A stretch of DNA of 64,000 bases, taken from assembly GCA_902566635.1 (NCBI GenBank), contig CACFJP010000001.1, positions 62,001 to 126,000 on the forward strand, in the 5' to 3' direction. Positions 1-8,743 of the stretch are shown piece by piece (the stretch's first letter is position 1; the number at the start of each line of letters is the position of its first letter). Source of the DNA: an uncultured Bacteroidota bacterium. Lineage in GTDB: Bacteria; Bacteroidota; Bacteroidia; Flavobacteriales; Flavobacteriaceae. Made by a program: the position numbers and the translations under genes. The notes beneath the pieces were generated by a model. That model had not been told where the DNA came from and did no database searches. It saw nothing but the letters and a program-made list of their open reading frames with translations.

Positions 1-1
1 T

Positions 2-349
2 CCTAATTTGATTGAGGACAATGTTAGGGGAAAGGGTAACATGTTGATATTTAACAATGGAATCAACGAAGAAATTTCATCTGTTTATGAAATTGAACTT
101 CCTTCTACATTTGGAATAAATTCAAATAATTTTATGGAACCCAAAATTGTTTGGGAATACAAAAATGATTCGATTTTTTCAAAAATTTTGTGTGGTGCAA
201 TTAGGCTAAAAAATGGGAATACTCTAATTACAGAAGCTGATTTTGGTCTATGGGAAGTAAATAAAAATAAAGATGTTGTATGGAAATTTAATGCTCAAAA
301 TGATTCTATTGTGGATAGAACTAATATTTGGCGTTCATACAAGTATTAG
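2..349 (+). CDS. Arylsulfotransferase-like beta-propeller protein, C-terminal fragment (5' end outside window)
   Basis: The frame is open to the left edge, so this is the C-terminal end of a longer protein. The listed TTG start at base 8 is probably not real. Visible blades read 'GKGNMLIFNNG', 'KIVWEY', 'RLKNGNTLITEA' and 'LWEVNKNKDVVWKF'. The repeated pattern of a glycine-Asn-Thr-Leu turn followed by 'W-E-V...VVW' is typical of the arylsulfotransferase (ASST) beta-propeller family, which moves or binds sulfated aromatic compounds in the periplasm. The catalytic part is not in view, so activity cannot be judged. Another beta-propeller family is possible. Confidence 0.55.
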   Translation, partial: PNLIEDNVRGKGNMLIFNNGINEEISSVYEIELPSTFGINSNNFMEPKIVWEYKNDSIFSKILCGAIRLKNGNTLITEADFGLWEVNKNKDVVWKFNAQNDSIVDRTNIWRSYKY

Positions 350-366
350 AATTTAAATTAATGAAT

Positions 367-383
367 CACTTATTTTATAAGTG
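367..383 (+). terminator. Hairpin after the arylsulfotransferase-like gene
   Basis: A perfect inverted repeat CACTTAT-TTT-ATAAGTG (7-bp stem, 3-nt loop) lies 17 bases after the stop codon. It is followed by a T-rich but interrupted stretch (TTCTATATATTTC). It may end the upstream transcript, although the uridine run is weak. Confidence 0.4.
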
Positions 384-418
384 TTCTATATATTTCAAAA
401 TCAATGAATTAAAATCCA

Positions 419-748
419 ATGGATATTAAAAAAGTACAAACTGAAGTTGATGAATGGATTAAAAGCCATGGAGTTCGTTATTTCGATGAATTAACCAATA
501 TGGCGCAACTTACTGAAGAAGTTGGAGAGGTAGCCCGAATCATTTCCCGCCGTTATGGTGAGCAGTCCGAAAAAGAAAGCGACAAGCAAAAGGATTTAGG
601 TGAGGAATTAGCTGATGTACTTTTTGTGGTAATATGTCTGGCCAATCAAACAGGCGTTGATTTATCCGAGGCTTTTACCAAAAAATTAGAATTAAAGACC
701 AAACGTGATCACGATCGACACCACAACAACCCTAAAATCAATAAATGA
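419..748 (+). CDS. MazG-like nucleotide pyrophosphohydrolase
   Basis: This small all-alpha protein of 109 aa belongs to the MazG/dUTPase-like NTP pyrophosphohydrolase superfamily, which hydrolyses (d)NTPs to monophosphates as a housecleaning activity. The metal-binding signature is visible as 'LTEEVGEVARI' near residue 32 and 'DLGEELADVLFVVICLAN' near residue 60, giving the ExxE...ExxD acidic clusters. The length fits the short single-domain members found next to aroA in flavobacteria. The stop overlaps the aroA start by 4 nt (ATGA), suggesting co-transcription. The exact nucleotide substrate cannot be told from sequence. Confidence 0.85.
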   Translation: MDIKKVQTEVDEWIKSHGVRYFDELTNMAQLTEEVGEVARIISRRYGEQSEKESDKQKDLGEELADVLFVVICLANQTGVDLSEAFTKKLELKTKRDHDRHHNNPKINK

Positions 749-1965
749 AAGAGATCAGACTAAGTCATATATCTGGCTCTGTTGTAGGAAAAATTCAAGT
801 TACAGGTTCAAAAAGTGAATCGAATCGGATGTTGCTTTTGCAAGCATTTTTTCCTCAAATTGAACTTATAAACCTGTCCAATTCTGACGATACAGTTGCG
901 ATGAAGTATGGCCTTGAAACTGATGATACTTTGGTGGATATTGGTCATGCTGGCAGCACGATGCGTTTTTTGACAGCTTATTTTTCTTCAATAGAAAACC
1001 AAGAAAAAACCTTAACAGGCTCCCAGCGTATGCAAGAACGTCCATTAGGGATATTAGTCGATGCGCTACGACAGCTCGGAGCCGATATCACCTACCTCAA
1101 AAATGAGGGATACCCACCTTTATTGATCAGAGGGAAAAAACTTTATGCCGATGAGATTCGTCTTTCAGCAGATATCAGTAGTCAATACATAACAGCATTG
1201 ATGCTCATTGCACCACGCTTGGCAGGTGGATTGCGCCTTCATTTACAAGGAAAGATAACCTCAGTTCCCTACATAAAAATGACCCAGTCTTTATTGCATG
1301 ACATAGGTATTGAAGCTAGCTTTTCTGGCCAGACCATAGAGGTTTCTCCAAAAATAGACATTGCTGCTGCGACCCATGCTGTTGAGTCAGACTGGAGTTC
1401 TGCGTCCTATTATTTTGGTATCGCAGCTCTCGCAAAAGAGGCAGATATTCGTTTGTCGACCTACAAAAAAAACAGTTTGCAAGGGGATCGCGTGTTAATG
1501 AATATATACGAGCAGTTGGGGGTACAATCTTCGATTGAAAACAATACACTTCATTTGCAAAAGCAGGCCCTGCAATCCACTTTCATACAATTGGACCTTT
1601 CCAACGCCCCAGATATCGCTCAAACGATAGTCGTGAGTTGTTATGGGCTAGGCATAGCTTGTGATATCACGGGCTTACATACCTTGAAAATTAAAGAAAC
1701 GGATCGCTTGGTTGCCTTGCAAAACGAATTGACAAAATTGGGAGCAAAAATCAAGATCACAGACCATAGTTTACAACTTCAAAGGCGCAACAATCCAATT
1801 CGGCCAAATGTTTTGATCGAAACCTATCATGATCATCGCATGGCGATGGCTTTTGCACCACTGGCATTGTTGGTGCCCATTCGGATTCAAGACGCTGATG
1901 TGGTAACAAAATCGTATCCAGAATTTTGGAAAGATTTAGAGATGAATGGGTTTTTGTTAGGGTGA
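745..1965 (+). CDS. aroA: 3-phosphoshikimate 1-carboxyvinyltransferase (EPSP synthase)
   Basis: This enzyme transfers the enolpyruvyl group of PEP to shikimate-3-phosphate, the sixth step of the shikimate pathway to chorismate. The 406-aa protein shows the N-terminal substrate motif 'GSKSESNR', the 'GHAGSTMRFL' PEP-binding loop, 'GSQRMQERP', 'SSASYYFG', the 'KIKETDRL' signature and the C-terminal 'YHDHRMAMAF'. It is slightly shorter than the enterobacterial enzyme (about 427 aa) but no key motif is missing. It overlaps the MazG-like gene by 4 nt. Confidence 0.95.
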   Translation: MKEIRLSHISGSVVGKIQVTGSKSESNRMLLLQAFFPQIELINLSNSDDTVAMKYGLETDDTLVDIGHAGSTMRFLTAYFSSIENQEKTLTGSQRMQERPLGILVDALRQLGADITYLKNEGYPPLLIRGKKLYADEIRLSADISSQYITALMLIAPRLAGGLRLHLQGKITSVPYIKMTQSLLHDIGIEASFSGQTIEVSPKIDIAAATHAVESDWSSASYYFGIAALAKEADIRLSTYKKNSLQGDRVLMNIYEQLGVQSSIENNTLHLQKQALQSTFIQLDLSNAPDIAQTIVVSCYGLGIACDITGLHTLKIKETDRLVALQNELTKLGAKIKITDHSLQLQRRNNPIRPNVLIETYHDHRMAMAFAPLALLVPIRIQDADVVTKSYPEFWKDLEMNGFLLG

Positions 1966-1989
1966 TTGAGCAAAAACATGCCCAATAAC

Positions 1990-2021
1990 TTGACAACCCC
2001 CTTGATGAGAATGTATATTTG
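1990..2021 (+). promoter_or_regulatory. Bacteroidota-type promoter before queA
   Basis: A TTG (1990-1992) lies 21 nt upstream of TATATTTG (2014-2021). This matches the TTG / TAnnTTTG (-33/-7) consensus of the primary sigma factor in this phylum. The predicted transcription start lies about 10-15 nt before the queA ATG at 2039. The promoter probably serves queA and rlmN, which are 2 nt apart. Confidence 0.6.
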
Positions 2022-2038
2022 CTGCCTTAACACACACA

Positions 2039-3088
2039 ATGAAACTTTCACACTTTAATTTTGATTTGCCAGAAAAACTGCTGGCAGAATATCCAACTGA
2101 TCATCGCGATGAGTCAAAACTCATGGTTTTACATCGAGAAACAGAAACCATTGAACACAAGTATTTCAAAGATATCGTTGATTTTTTTGACGAAGGAGAT
2201 ATTATGGTTCGCAACAACACAAAGGTTTTTCCTGCTCGTTTGATCGGTAACAAGGAAAAAACAGGTGCCAAAATAGAAGTTTTTTTGCTTCGTGAATTGA
2301 ATCAATCTCAACGACTTTGGGATGTTCTTGTTGACCCTGCTCGAAAAATAAGAATTGGAAATAAGCTTTATTTTGGAGATAGTGAGGATTTGGTTGCTGA
2401 AGTGATTGACAATACCACTTCTCGTGGTCGTACACTACGATTTTTATATGATGGTCCTTACGATGCTTTTCGCGAAAAACTTCATGAAATGGGTCAAACT
2501 CCACTTCCAAAATATATCAAAAGAGAAGAAGAGGATTTTGATCGGGAACGATACCAAACGATTTATGCAAAGCATGAAGGTGCTGTTGCAGCACCAACTG
2601 CTGGGCTTCATTTCTCAAAACACGTACTCAAAAGACTTGAAATTAAGGGAGTGGACATGGCTGATATCACCCTTCATGTAGGGCTGGGCACATTCAATCC
2701 AGTGGAAGTTGAAGATTTGTCTAAGCATAAAATGGATTCAGAGGAACTCATCATCGACCAGCAAGCTGCTGATATGGTCAACAATGCAAAAGCTAACAAA
2801 AAGCGAGTGTGTTCAATCGGTACCACATCTATGCGTGCGCTCGAAAGTGCAGTGTCTTCTAGTAAAACACTCAACACTTACCGTGGTTGGACGCATAAGT
2901 TTATTTTCCCACCACACGAGTTTAGTATTGCTGATAGTTTGATTACCAATTTACATTTACCAAAATCTACTCTTTTGATGATGGTGTCTGCTTTTGCAGG
3001 TCATGAGTTTATCAAAAAGGCTTATCAAGAAGCTGTGAAGAAAAAATATCGCTTCTATTCGTATGGAGATGCGATGCTTATTTTATAA
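2039..3088 (+). CDS. queA: S-adenosylmethionine:tRNA ribosyltransferase-isomerase
   Basis: QueA transfers and rearranges the ribosyl group of SAM onto 7-aminomethyl-7-deazaguanine in tRNA, giving epoxyqueuosine at the wobble position of GUN anticodons. The 349-aa length is normal. Recognisable blocks include the start '[12 protein letters not shown]', '[12 protein letters not shown]', 'GQTPLPKYI', '[13 protein letters not shown]', '[10 protein letters not shown]' and '[18 protein letters not shown]'. The gene has its own promoter candidate upstream, and rlmN follows after 2 nt, so two RNA-modifying enzymes appear to be expressed together. Confidence 0.95.
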   Translation: MKLSHFNFDLPEKLLAEYPTDHRDESKLMVLHRETETIEHKYFKDIVDFFDEGDIMVRNNTKVFPARLIGNKEKTGAKIEVFLLRELNQSQRLWDVLVDPARKIRIGNKLYFGDSEDLVAEVIDNTTSRGRTLRFLYDGPYDAFREKLHEMGQTPLPKYIKREEEDFDRERYQTIYAKHEGAVAAPTAGLHFSKHVLKRLEIKGVDMADITLHVGLGTFNPVEVEDLSKHKMDSEELIIDQQAADMVNNAKANKKRVCSIGTTSMRALESAVSSSKTLNTYRGWTHKFIFPPHEFSIADSLITNLHLPKSTLLMMVSAFAGHEFIKKAYQEAVKKKYRFYSYGDAMLIL

Positions 3089-3090
3089 TT

Positions 3091-4134
3091 ATGGATAAAG
3101 CACGTCGTGACATTCGTGCATTAACCTTGGAAGAGCTACGTCTTTTTTTTACCTCAAATGCGGCACCAGCCTTCAAAGGCAATCAGGTTTATGAATGGCT
3201 TTGGAGCAAAGGTTCTCATGATTTTGAGGGGATGACCAACTTGTCAAAATCACATCGTTCGCTTTTAGAAGATCATTTTGTTATCAATCATATTGATGTC
3301 GATCACCTCCAAATAAGTGCTGATGGCACTATTAAAAATGCCATTCGATTGCATGATGGGTTTTTGGTCGAATCTGTCTTAATTCCTACAGATTCACGTG
3401 CAACAGCATGTGTATCGAGTCAGGTTGGGTGTAGCTTGGACTGCCATTTTTGCGCAACATCCAAACTGAAAAGAATGCGAAATCTCAATCCTGATGAGAT
3501 TTATGATCAGGTTGTTGTTATTGATCGACAAAGTCGATTGAATTATAATCGTGGGCTAACCAACATTGTGTTCATGGGAATGGGAGAACCACTAATGAAT
3601 TATAAAAACACCTTACTTGCAATTCAGAAAATAACTTCATCCGATGGTCTGGGAATGTCACCCAAACGTATCACAGTTTCAACTTCTGGGATCACTAAAA
3701 TTATTCGTGAAATGGCAAGTCAGAACCCAAAGTTCAAATTGGCTGTTTCACTACACTCAGCAATCGAAGAAACACGAAATCGTTTGATGCCATTTACAAA
3801 AAAATTCCCTTTACCCGAACTATTGGAAGCACTCAAGTATTGGTATGATCAAACAAAAAGTAAAATCACTTTTGAAGTGGTTGTTTGGCAAGGGATTAAT
3901 GACAAACAAGAAGATATTGACGCTCTTGTTGCTTATTGCAAACAGGTGCCATCAAAAGTAAACTTGATTGAATACAATGCTATTGGAGACAATCAATTTT
4001 TACAAGCAAAACAAGCATCAATTTCAGAATACATCTCTGCATTGGAGGGCCAAAATATATCGGTTACTGTACGCCAATCTCGAGGGAATGACATCGATGC
4101 TGCATGTGGTCAATTGGCAAACAAACAACACTAA
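3091..4134 (+). CDS. rlmN: Dual-specificity 23S rRNA/tRNA adenine C2-methyltransferase, radical SAM
   Basis: RlmN methylates C2 of A2503 in 23S rRNA and of A37 in some tRNAs. The radical-SAM [4Fe-4S] motif CxxxCxxC is seen as 'CSLDCHFC', preceded by 'ACVSSQVGC'. The 'NIVFMGMGEPLMN' block and the C-terminal catalytic cysteine in 'DIDAACGQL' are also present. The 347-aa length is standard. It is 2 nt downstream of queA. The nearby 'VSTSGI' and 'LAVSLHSA' blocks are typical of RlmN rather than Cfr, but the two families are close. Confidence 0.95.
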   Translation: MDKARRDIRALTLEELRLFFTSNAAPAFKGNQVYEWLWSKGSHDFEGMTNLSKSHRSLLEDHFVINHIDVDHLQISADGTIKNAIRLHDGFLVESVLIPTDSRATACVSSQVGCSLDCHFCATSKLKRMRNLNPDEIYDQVVVIDRQSRLNYNRGLTNIVFMGMGEPLMNYKNTLLAIQKITSSDGLGMSPKRITVSTSGITKIIREMASQNPKFKLAVSLHSAIEETRNRLMPFTKKFPLPELLEALKYWYDQTKSKITFEVVVWQGINDKQEDIDALVAYCKQVPSKVNLIEYNAIGDNQFLQAKQASISEYISALEGQNISVTVRQSRGNDIDAACGQLANKQH

Positions 4135-4191
4135 TTTGCTTACGAAATTGGTGTTTAACAGATTCAAGCGAAATTGTATATTTAGGAACAA

Positions 4192-5163
4192 ATGAAAATC
4201 ATTGATCAACTCAAACGCCCCATAGGTGAGGAAATGGAACTCTTCGAAGGAAGGTTTTCCAAAGCAATGTCCTCCAAGGTTGCTTTGTTGAATCGAATCA
4301 CGCATTATATTGTCAATCGTAAAGGAAAACAAATGCGTCCTATGTTTGTTTTTCTCACAGCCAAACTCTTAGGAAAAACCAACGAACGTACCTTCCGAGC
4401 AGCCTCAGTAATCGAATTGATTCACACTGCGACCTTGGTTCACGATGATGTTGTCGACGGCAGTGACAAACGACGTGGCTTTTTCTCAATCAATGCCCTT
4501 TGGAAAAATAAAATTGCAGTATTGGTTGGGGACTATTTGTTGTCAAAGGGGTTGTTGCTTTGCATCGACAATAAAGATTTTGATTTACTGGAGATTATTT
4601 CAATTGCAGTACGTGAAATGAGTGAGGGAGAGTTATTGCAAATAGAAAAAGCAAGAAATCTTGATATTAACGAAGAGATTTATTACGAGGTGATTAGAAA
4701 AAAAACTGCCACTCTGATTGCATCCTGCTGTGCTTTGGGGGCATGTTCTGTAGATGCTTCTCAAAATGATATAATAAAAATGACATATTTTGGAGAAAAA
4801 ATTGGGATGGTTTTTCAGATTAAAGATGACTTGTTTGATTACGGACAGCAGCGTATTGGAAAACCAACAGGAATAGATATTCGTGAACGAAAAATGACAT
4901 TGCCTTTGATTTATGCGATGAAGCAGGCCAGCCCCTTAGAGCGAAGGTGGCTGAAACGCAATTTCAAAAAAAACAACAAGAACAAAAAGACAATCAAAGA
5001 AGTGATTGCTTTTGTCAAATCAAAGGGTGGTCTGGAGTACTCAATCAGCAAAATGCATGAATTACAAGAGGAAGCAATATCGATTTTGGATTCATTCCCA
5101 GCTTCCGAATCAAAGGATAGCTTGAAAAAATTAGTTTCTTATGTCATTGATAGAGAATTTTAA
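4192..5163 (+). CDS. Polyprenyl diphosphate synthase (trans-type)
   Basis: This condenses isopentenyl diphosphate with an allylic diphosphate to build a long all-trans isoprenoid, probably the menaquinone side chain. The 323-aa protein carries both aspartate-rich motifs, first 'HDDVVDGSDKRRG' near residue 84 and second 'FQIKDDLFDYG' near residue 212, plus the 'GKQMRP' substrate motif. Product length is set by residues before the first DDxxD and cannot be read with certainty. Octaprenyl/hexaprenyl synthase (IspB-like) is the most likely role. It is followed after 38 nt by dnaG on the same strand. Confidence 0.9.
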   Translation: MKIIDQLKRPIGEEMELFEGRFSKAMSSKVALLNRITHYIVNRKGKQMRPMFVFLTAKLLGKTNERTFRAASVIELIHTATLVHDDVVDGSDKRRGFFSINALWKNKIAVLVGDYLLSKGLLLCIDNKDFDLLEIISIAVREMSEGELLQIEKARNLDINEEIYYEVIRKKTATLIASCCALGACSVDASQNDIIKMTYFGEKIGMVFQIKDDLFDYGQQRIGKPTGIDIRERKMTLPLIYAMKQASPLERRWLKRNFKKNNKNKKTIKEVIAFVKSKGGLEYSISKMHELQEEAISILDSFPASESKDSLKKLVSYVIDREF

Positions 5164-5201
5164 TTCCTTTTTTTATTTTTAAAACTTCTAATCGTTTGAT
5201 T

Positions 5202-7151
5202 TTGATCAGCAAGTCAACAGTAGATATCGTATTTGAAACGGCTCGTCTTGAAGAGGTGATCGGAGACTTTGTACAGCTCAAAAAGTCGGGCTCAAATTTC
5301 AAAGGTCTCAGTCCTTTTTCAAACGAAAAAACTCCAAGTTTTATGGTTTCTCCTGCCAAGCAGATTTGGAAAGATTTTAGTAGTGGAAAGGGGGGTAATG
5401 TTGTTTCTTTTCTCATGGAGCATGAGCACTATACATTTCCTGAAGCGATTAAATTTCTTGCCAAAAAATACAACATTGAGGTTGAAGAAACCCAGCAGAC
5501 CAATGAGCAGAAAGAGGCAGCTTCATTGCGCGAAAGCATGTATGCTGTAACAGCGTTTGCCCAATCCTATTTCTCAAAAATGCTGACTGAATCAGAAGAA
5601 GGAAAAAACATTGGATTGAGTTATTTTAAAGAAAGGGGATTTACTGACGAATCGATCGATCGTTTCAATTTGGGATACTCACCAGACGAATGGACTGCAC
5701 TGACCAATGCAGCAACTGACGCCGGATTTCAAAAGGAATTTTTGGTATCCACTGGTTTAACGATAGAAAAAGGAGGTAAAATTTTTGATCGTTTTAAAGG
5801 GCGAGTAATGTTCCCAATCCACAGCATGTCTGGTAGAGTGACAGGATTTGGTGGACGTATTTTAAAACAAGATAAGCAAGCTGCCAAATACATGAACTCA
5901 CCCGAGAGTGAGGTGTATCAAAAAAGTAAAATGCTGTATGGGCTCTATCAAGCAAAACAACACATTGCAAAGGAAAGTAATTGTTATTTAGTTGAGGGCT
6001 ATACTGATGTGATTCAGATGCATCAGGCTGGGATTCAAAATGTTGTGTCCTCATCTGGTACTGCGCTGACGCCTGACCAAGTTCGTTTGATTCGTCGGCT
6101 GACAAATACAATCACATTGTTGTTTGATGGAGATGCTGCAGGAATTCGTGCTGCAATTAGAGGAGTTGATGTTATTTTGGAGGCTGGAATGCATGTTTCT
6201 ATATGCACATTTCCAGCGGGAGAAGATCCAGACAGTTTTGTGAGAAGGAATCAACCCACAGAGGTCAAGGAGTTTTTAGAAAAAAGTACAGTTGATTTTG
6301 TTCAATTTAAGGCAAAATTACTTGCAGAGGAGGGCGACAATGAACCCATTCGTAAAGCAGAAACCATAGGTGAAATTGTGAGTACCATCGCTTTGATACC
6401 CGATGCCATACGTCGAGAAATTTATATCCAAGACTGTGCCTCTACTATGAATATTAGTGAGGATGTTTTGTTTTCGACCCTTGCTCAGATGCTTCAAAAA
6501 ATGGCCAAACAAGCACCACAAACCAAAGCATTAGAAATGATGCAAGTGGTAAGTACACCCAAGCAAAAAGTTGATCAACGATTTGTGCTTGAGCGAAATA
6601 TTATTTCATTGCTTTTGCTTTACGGCAACGAAGAAGTGTCGTTTGAAGATGTCGTTTTACAGTCTGATGATGAAGGCAAAATCGAGCTCACACCCACAGA
6701 AATTAGCGCGAAGGTGTATGAAAAAATTTACCTAGATCTCCAGCAAGATGAAGTAGAATTGTCGACCAAAAGCTTTCGCGAACTTTACCATTCTTTGCTG
6801 TCCATTTACAGCGAGCAAAAACCCCTTGTCATGGAAACTTTTCTGCAAGAACTTTCTGCAGAGCAGTCGACATTGGTGAGCAGTATTATCATGAATGAGG
6901 AAAACAATGTGCTTCACGATTGGGAGAGAAAAAATATCATTATTAAGGACAAAAAGTCTGAAATTGGGCGATGGCTGCAGCAAACCATTTTGAATCTTCG
7001 CTGTTTGTTAATACAAGAAAAAATAGGAGAATTAAAGAATAAGACAGTCGAAAGTCATGTGGAAACGCATAAAGAAATTCTCGAGGAGGTAAATGATTAT
7101 GTAGGGCTTAAAAAGAATTTGAGCCAACGCTTAGATCGCGTCATTTTCTAA
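5202..7151 (+). CDS. dnaG: DNA primase with a zinc-free N-terminal domain
   Basis: DnaG makes RNA primers for replication. I place the start at the TTG at 5202, giving 'MISKSTVD', the usual flavobacterial N-terminus; the ORF track begins two codons earlier at another TTG. The catalytic TOPRIM core is intact, with 'YLVEGYTDVI' and 'LLFDGDAAGI'. The N-terminal CHC2 domain is present in outline ('GLSPFSNEKTPSF...IWKDFSSGKGGN'), but all four zinc ligands are replaced: expected Cys/His/Cys/Cys are Ser37, Ser40, Asp58 and Ser61. The domain probably folds without zinc. The C-terminus meets the minus-strand regulator gene tail to tail with a 4-nt overlap. Confidence 0.93.
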   Translation: MISKSTVDIVFETARLEEVIGDFVQLKKSGSNFKGLSPFSNEKTPSFMVSPAKQIWKDFSSGKGGNVVSFLMEHEHYTFPEAIKFLAKKYNIEVEETQQTNEQKEAASLRESMYAVTAFAQSYFSKMLTESEEGKNIGLSYFKERGFTDESIDRFNLGYSPDEWTALTNAATDAGFQKEFLVSTGLTIEKGGKIFDRFKGRVMFPIHSMSGRVTGFGGRILKQDKQAAKYMNSPESEVYQKSKMLYGLYQAKQHIAKESNCYLVEGYTDVIQMHQAGIQNVVSSSGTALTPDQVRLIRRLTNTITLLFDGDAAGIRAAIRGVDVILEAGMHVSICTFPAGEDPDSFVRRNQPTEVKEFLEKSTVDFVQFKAKLLAEEGDNEPIRKAETIGEIVSTIALIPDAIRREIYIQDCASTMNISEDVLFSTLAQMLQKMAKQAPQTKALEMMQVVSTPKQKVDQRFVLERNIISLLLLYGNEEVSFEDVVLQSDDEGKIELTPTEISAKVYEKIYLDLQQDEVELSTKSFRELYHSLLSIYSEQKPLVMETFLQELSAEQSTLVSSIIMNEENNVLHDWERKNIIIKDKKSEIGRWLQQTILNLRCLLIQEKIGELKNKTVESHVETHKEILEEVNDYVGLKKNLSQRLDRVIF

Positions 7152-7783
7152 AACGAGTCGATATGAATCGATTGTGCCTTTCTGATCAGTTCAACTAGGT
7201 TTCTAACTCTCAATTTTTTCATAATCCGACTTCGATATGTACTCACGGTTTTTTCATTTAGTTTTAACTCAGCAGCAATCTCTTTATTTCTTTTGCCGTC
7301 ACTGAGCATTTTGAGTACTTCGACTTCACGTGTCGAAAGTTTTTTGAACATTCTTCTTGGCCGACCTGTTGATTCATCAAAGGCAATCGTTTGTGCTAGC
7401 TCATTGGTGATAAAAACTCCACCCGAAGCAATTTTCAATATAGCATGGCGAAGAGAGCCTGGATTTGATTTTTTGTTAAGGTAACCAGAGGCACCCGCTT
7501 TTAAAGATGAAATTGCATATACTTCTTCAGGCTGATTTGAGTAGACGAGTACACGAGTACCGGGGTATTCTTCCTTAATTCGTCGTAAAACTGTTAGTCC
7601 TTCAGATTCATACAGGTCTAACTCCAAAACAATAATATCAATTATCTTTTTTTCGATGATTTTAAAAAGGTCGTCTGCTTTAAGTGCTTTTCCAACAATT
7701 GAAATTTCTGTGGAATTTTTAAAAACAGCTTTGACTCCTTTGTGGACTATTGGATGTGAATCAGCAAGTACAACTTTAATCAC
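7148..7783 (-). CDS. NarL/LuxR-type response regulator with an altered phosphorylation pocket
   Basis: The 211-aa protein has an N-terminal receiver domain (about residues 1-120) and a C-terminal LuxR helix-turn-helix ('LSTREVEVLKMLSDGKRNKEIAAELKLNEKTVSTY', residues about 147-180). In the receiver the usual double acid 'DD' is 'DS' (Asp8, Ser9) and the phospho-accepting Asp position is Glu54 ('IIVLELDL'). The switch Ser82 and Lys104 remain. Such changes usually mean phosphorylation-independent control. No histidine kinase is nearby. It lies tail to tail with dnaG and upstream (in its own direction) is nadE, both on the minus strand about 100 nt apart. Confidence 0.88.
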   Translation of the reverse strand: MIKVVLADSHPIVHKGVKAVFKNSTEISIVGKALKADDLFKIIEKKIIDIIVLELDLYESEGLTVLRRIKEEYPGTRVLVYSNQPEEVYAISSLKAGASGYLNKKSNPGSLRHAILKIASGGVFITNELAQTIAFDESTGRPRRMFKKLSTREVEVLKMLSDGKRNKEIAAELKLNEKTVSTYRSRIMKKLRVRNLVELIRKAQSIHIDSF

Positions 7784-7882
7784 TAACTTAAAATAATAAT
7801 TTAGAAAAAGTTTCTAAATAAACAACAAATGAAACAAACTACAAAGCCTGTAAGTAAATTCTGAACAAATTTAACAAAAAAA

Positions 7883-8671
7883 TTACATTAGATGCTGTGG
7901 TATCACACAAATTGGAATAGGTAGCATTTTATGTTTGTTCATTTTATGATGTTTCATATAAATTGTGAACACATCTTTCTCGCGCCCTTTAAAATCAGTA
8001 GGTGTTTTGCCGTTTTCGTGCTGTTCCATCGCCCATTCAAGTTCGTCATAAGAAGCACCAAGTTGTTCCTCATCGGTTCGATTATCGTCCCACAACCCAT
8101 CAGTTGGTGCTGCATCTACAATAGCACGATCGACGCCCAAATGTGATGCAAGTTTTTTCACTTGACTTTTCATCAAATCTGCTATTGGGGACACATCAAC
8201 ACCTCCGTCACCATATTTGGTGTAAAATCCTACACCAAAATCTTCAACTTTATTTCCTGTTCCTGCTACGAGCAGGCGTTGTTTTGATGCGAAGTAGTAG
8301 AGTGTTGTCATGCGCAGTCGAGAGCGTGTATTTGCTAAAGAAATTCCAGTGCCTTCAAATTGATTTGGTGTAGCGTCCAATTGACAAAAGGTTTCATATA
8401 AGTCAGTTAATTGCACAACTTTTACACTAACGTTATTGTATTTTTTTGAAAGCCAGGCAGTGTGAACCTTGGCTCTGTGAACTTGATTTTTTTCTTGGTG
8501 GATTGGCATTACAAGGCAAAGAGTAGGCTTGCCAGACATTGCGCACAATGTGGATGTTAGTGCAGAATCTATACCACCAGAAACACCAATGACAAACCCA
8601 TCTAGTTTGGCGTCTTCTATGTAGGAAGTTAACCAATCAATAATATATTTAGCAACATCTTTAGTTTTCAT
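7883..8671 (-). CDS. nadE: Ammonia-dependent NAD+ synthetase
   Basis: NadE amidates nicotinic acid adenine dinucleotide to NAD+ using ATP and ammonia. The PP-loop motif 'SGGIDSA' is near residue 30. 'GTGNKVEDFGVGFYTKYGDGG' and 'PTDGLWDDNRTDEEQ' are family signatures. At about 262 aa it is the short form without a glutaminase domain. The ORF track starts at a TTG at 8683; I prefer the ATG at 8671 ('MKTKDVAKYI'), which agrees with family N-termini. It is divergent from gldB, with a 72-nt gap. Confidence 0.94.
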   Translation of the reverse strand: MKTKDVAKYIIDWLTSYIEDAKLDGFVIGVSGGIDSALTSTLCAMSGKPTLCLVMPIHQEKNQVHRAKVHTAWLSKKYNNVSVKVVQLTDLYETFCQLDATPNQFEGTGISLANTRSRLRMTTLYYFASKQRLLVAGTGNKVEDFGVGFYTKYGDGGVDVSPIADLMKSQVKKLASHLGVDRAIVDAAPTDGLWDDNRTDEEQLGASYDELEWAMEQHENGKTPTDFKGREKDVFTIYMKHHKMNKHKMLPIPICVIPQHLM

Positions 8672-8743
8672 AGCACAAATCAATTATCATTTAAAAAAAC
8701 AGTAGATTAGTAAACTCTAATTCTAGGCTCAAAGTTAGTACAT

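Noticed and set aside
419-748. MazG-like gene as part of a MazEF-type toxin-antitoxin system
   Set aside because: No mazE or mazF is adjacent; the gene is coupled to aroA and looks like housekeeping nucleotide hydrolysis.
8672-8683. TTG start of nadE given by the ORF track
   Set aside because: The in-frame ATG at 8671 matches the usual N-terminus, and the extra residues MICA have no support.
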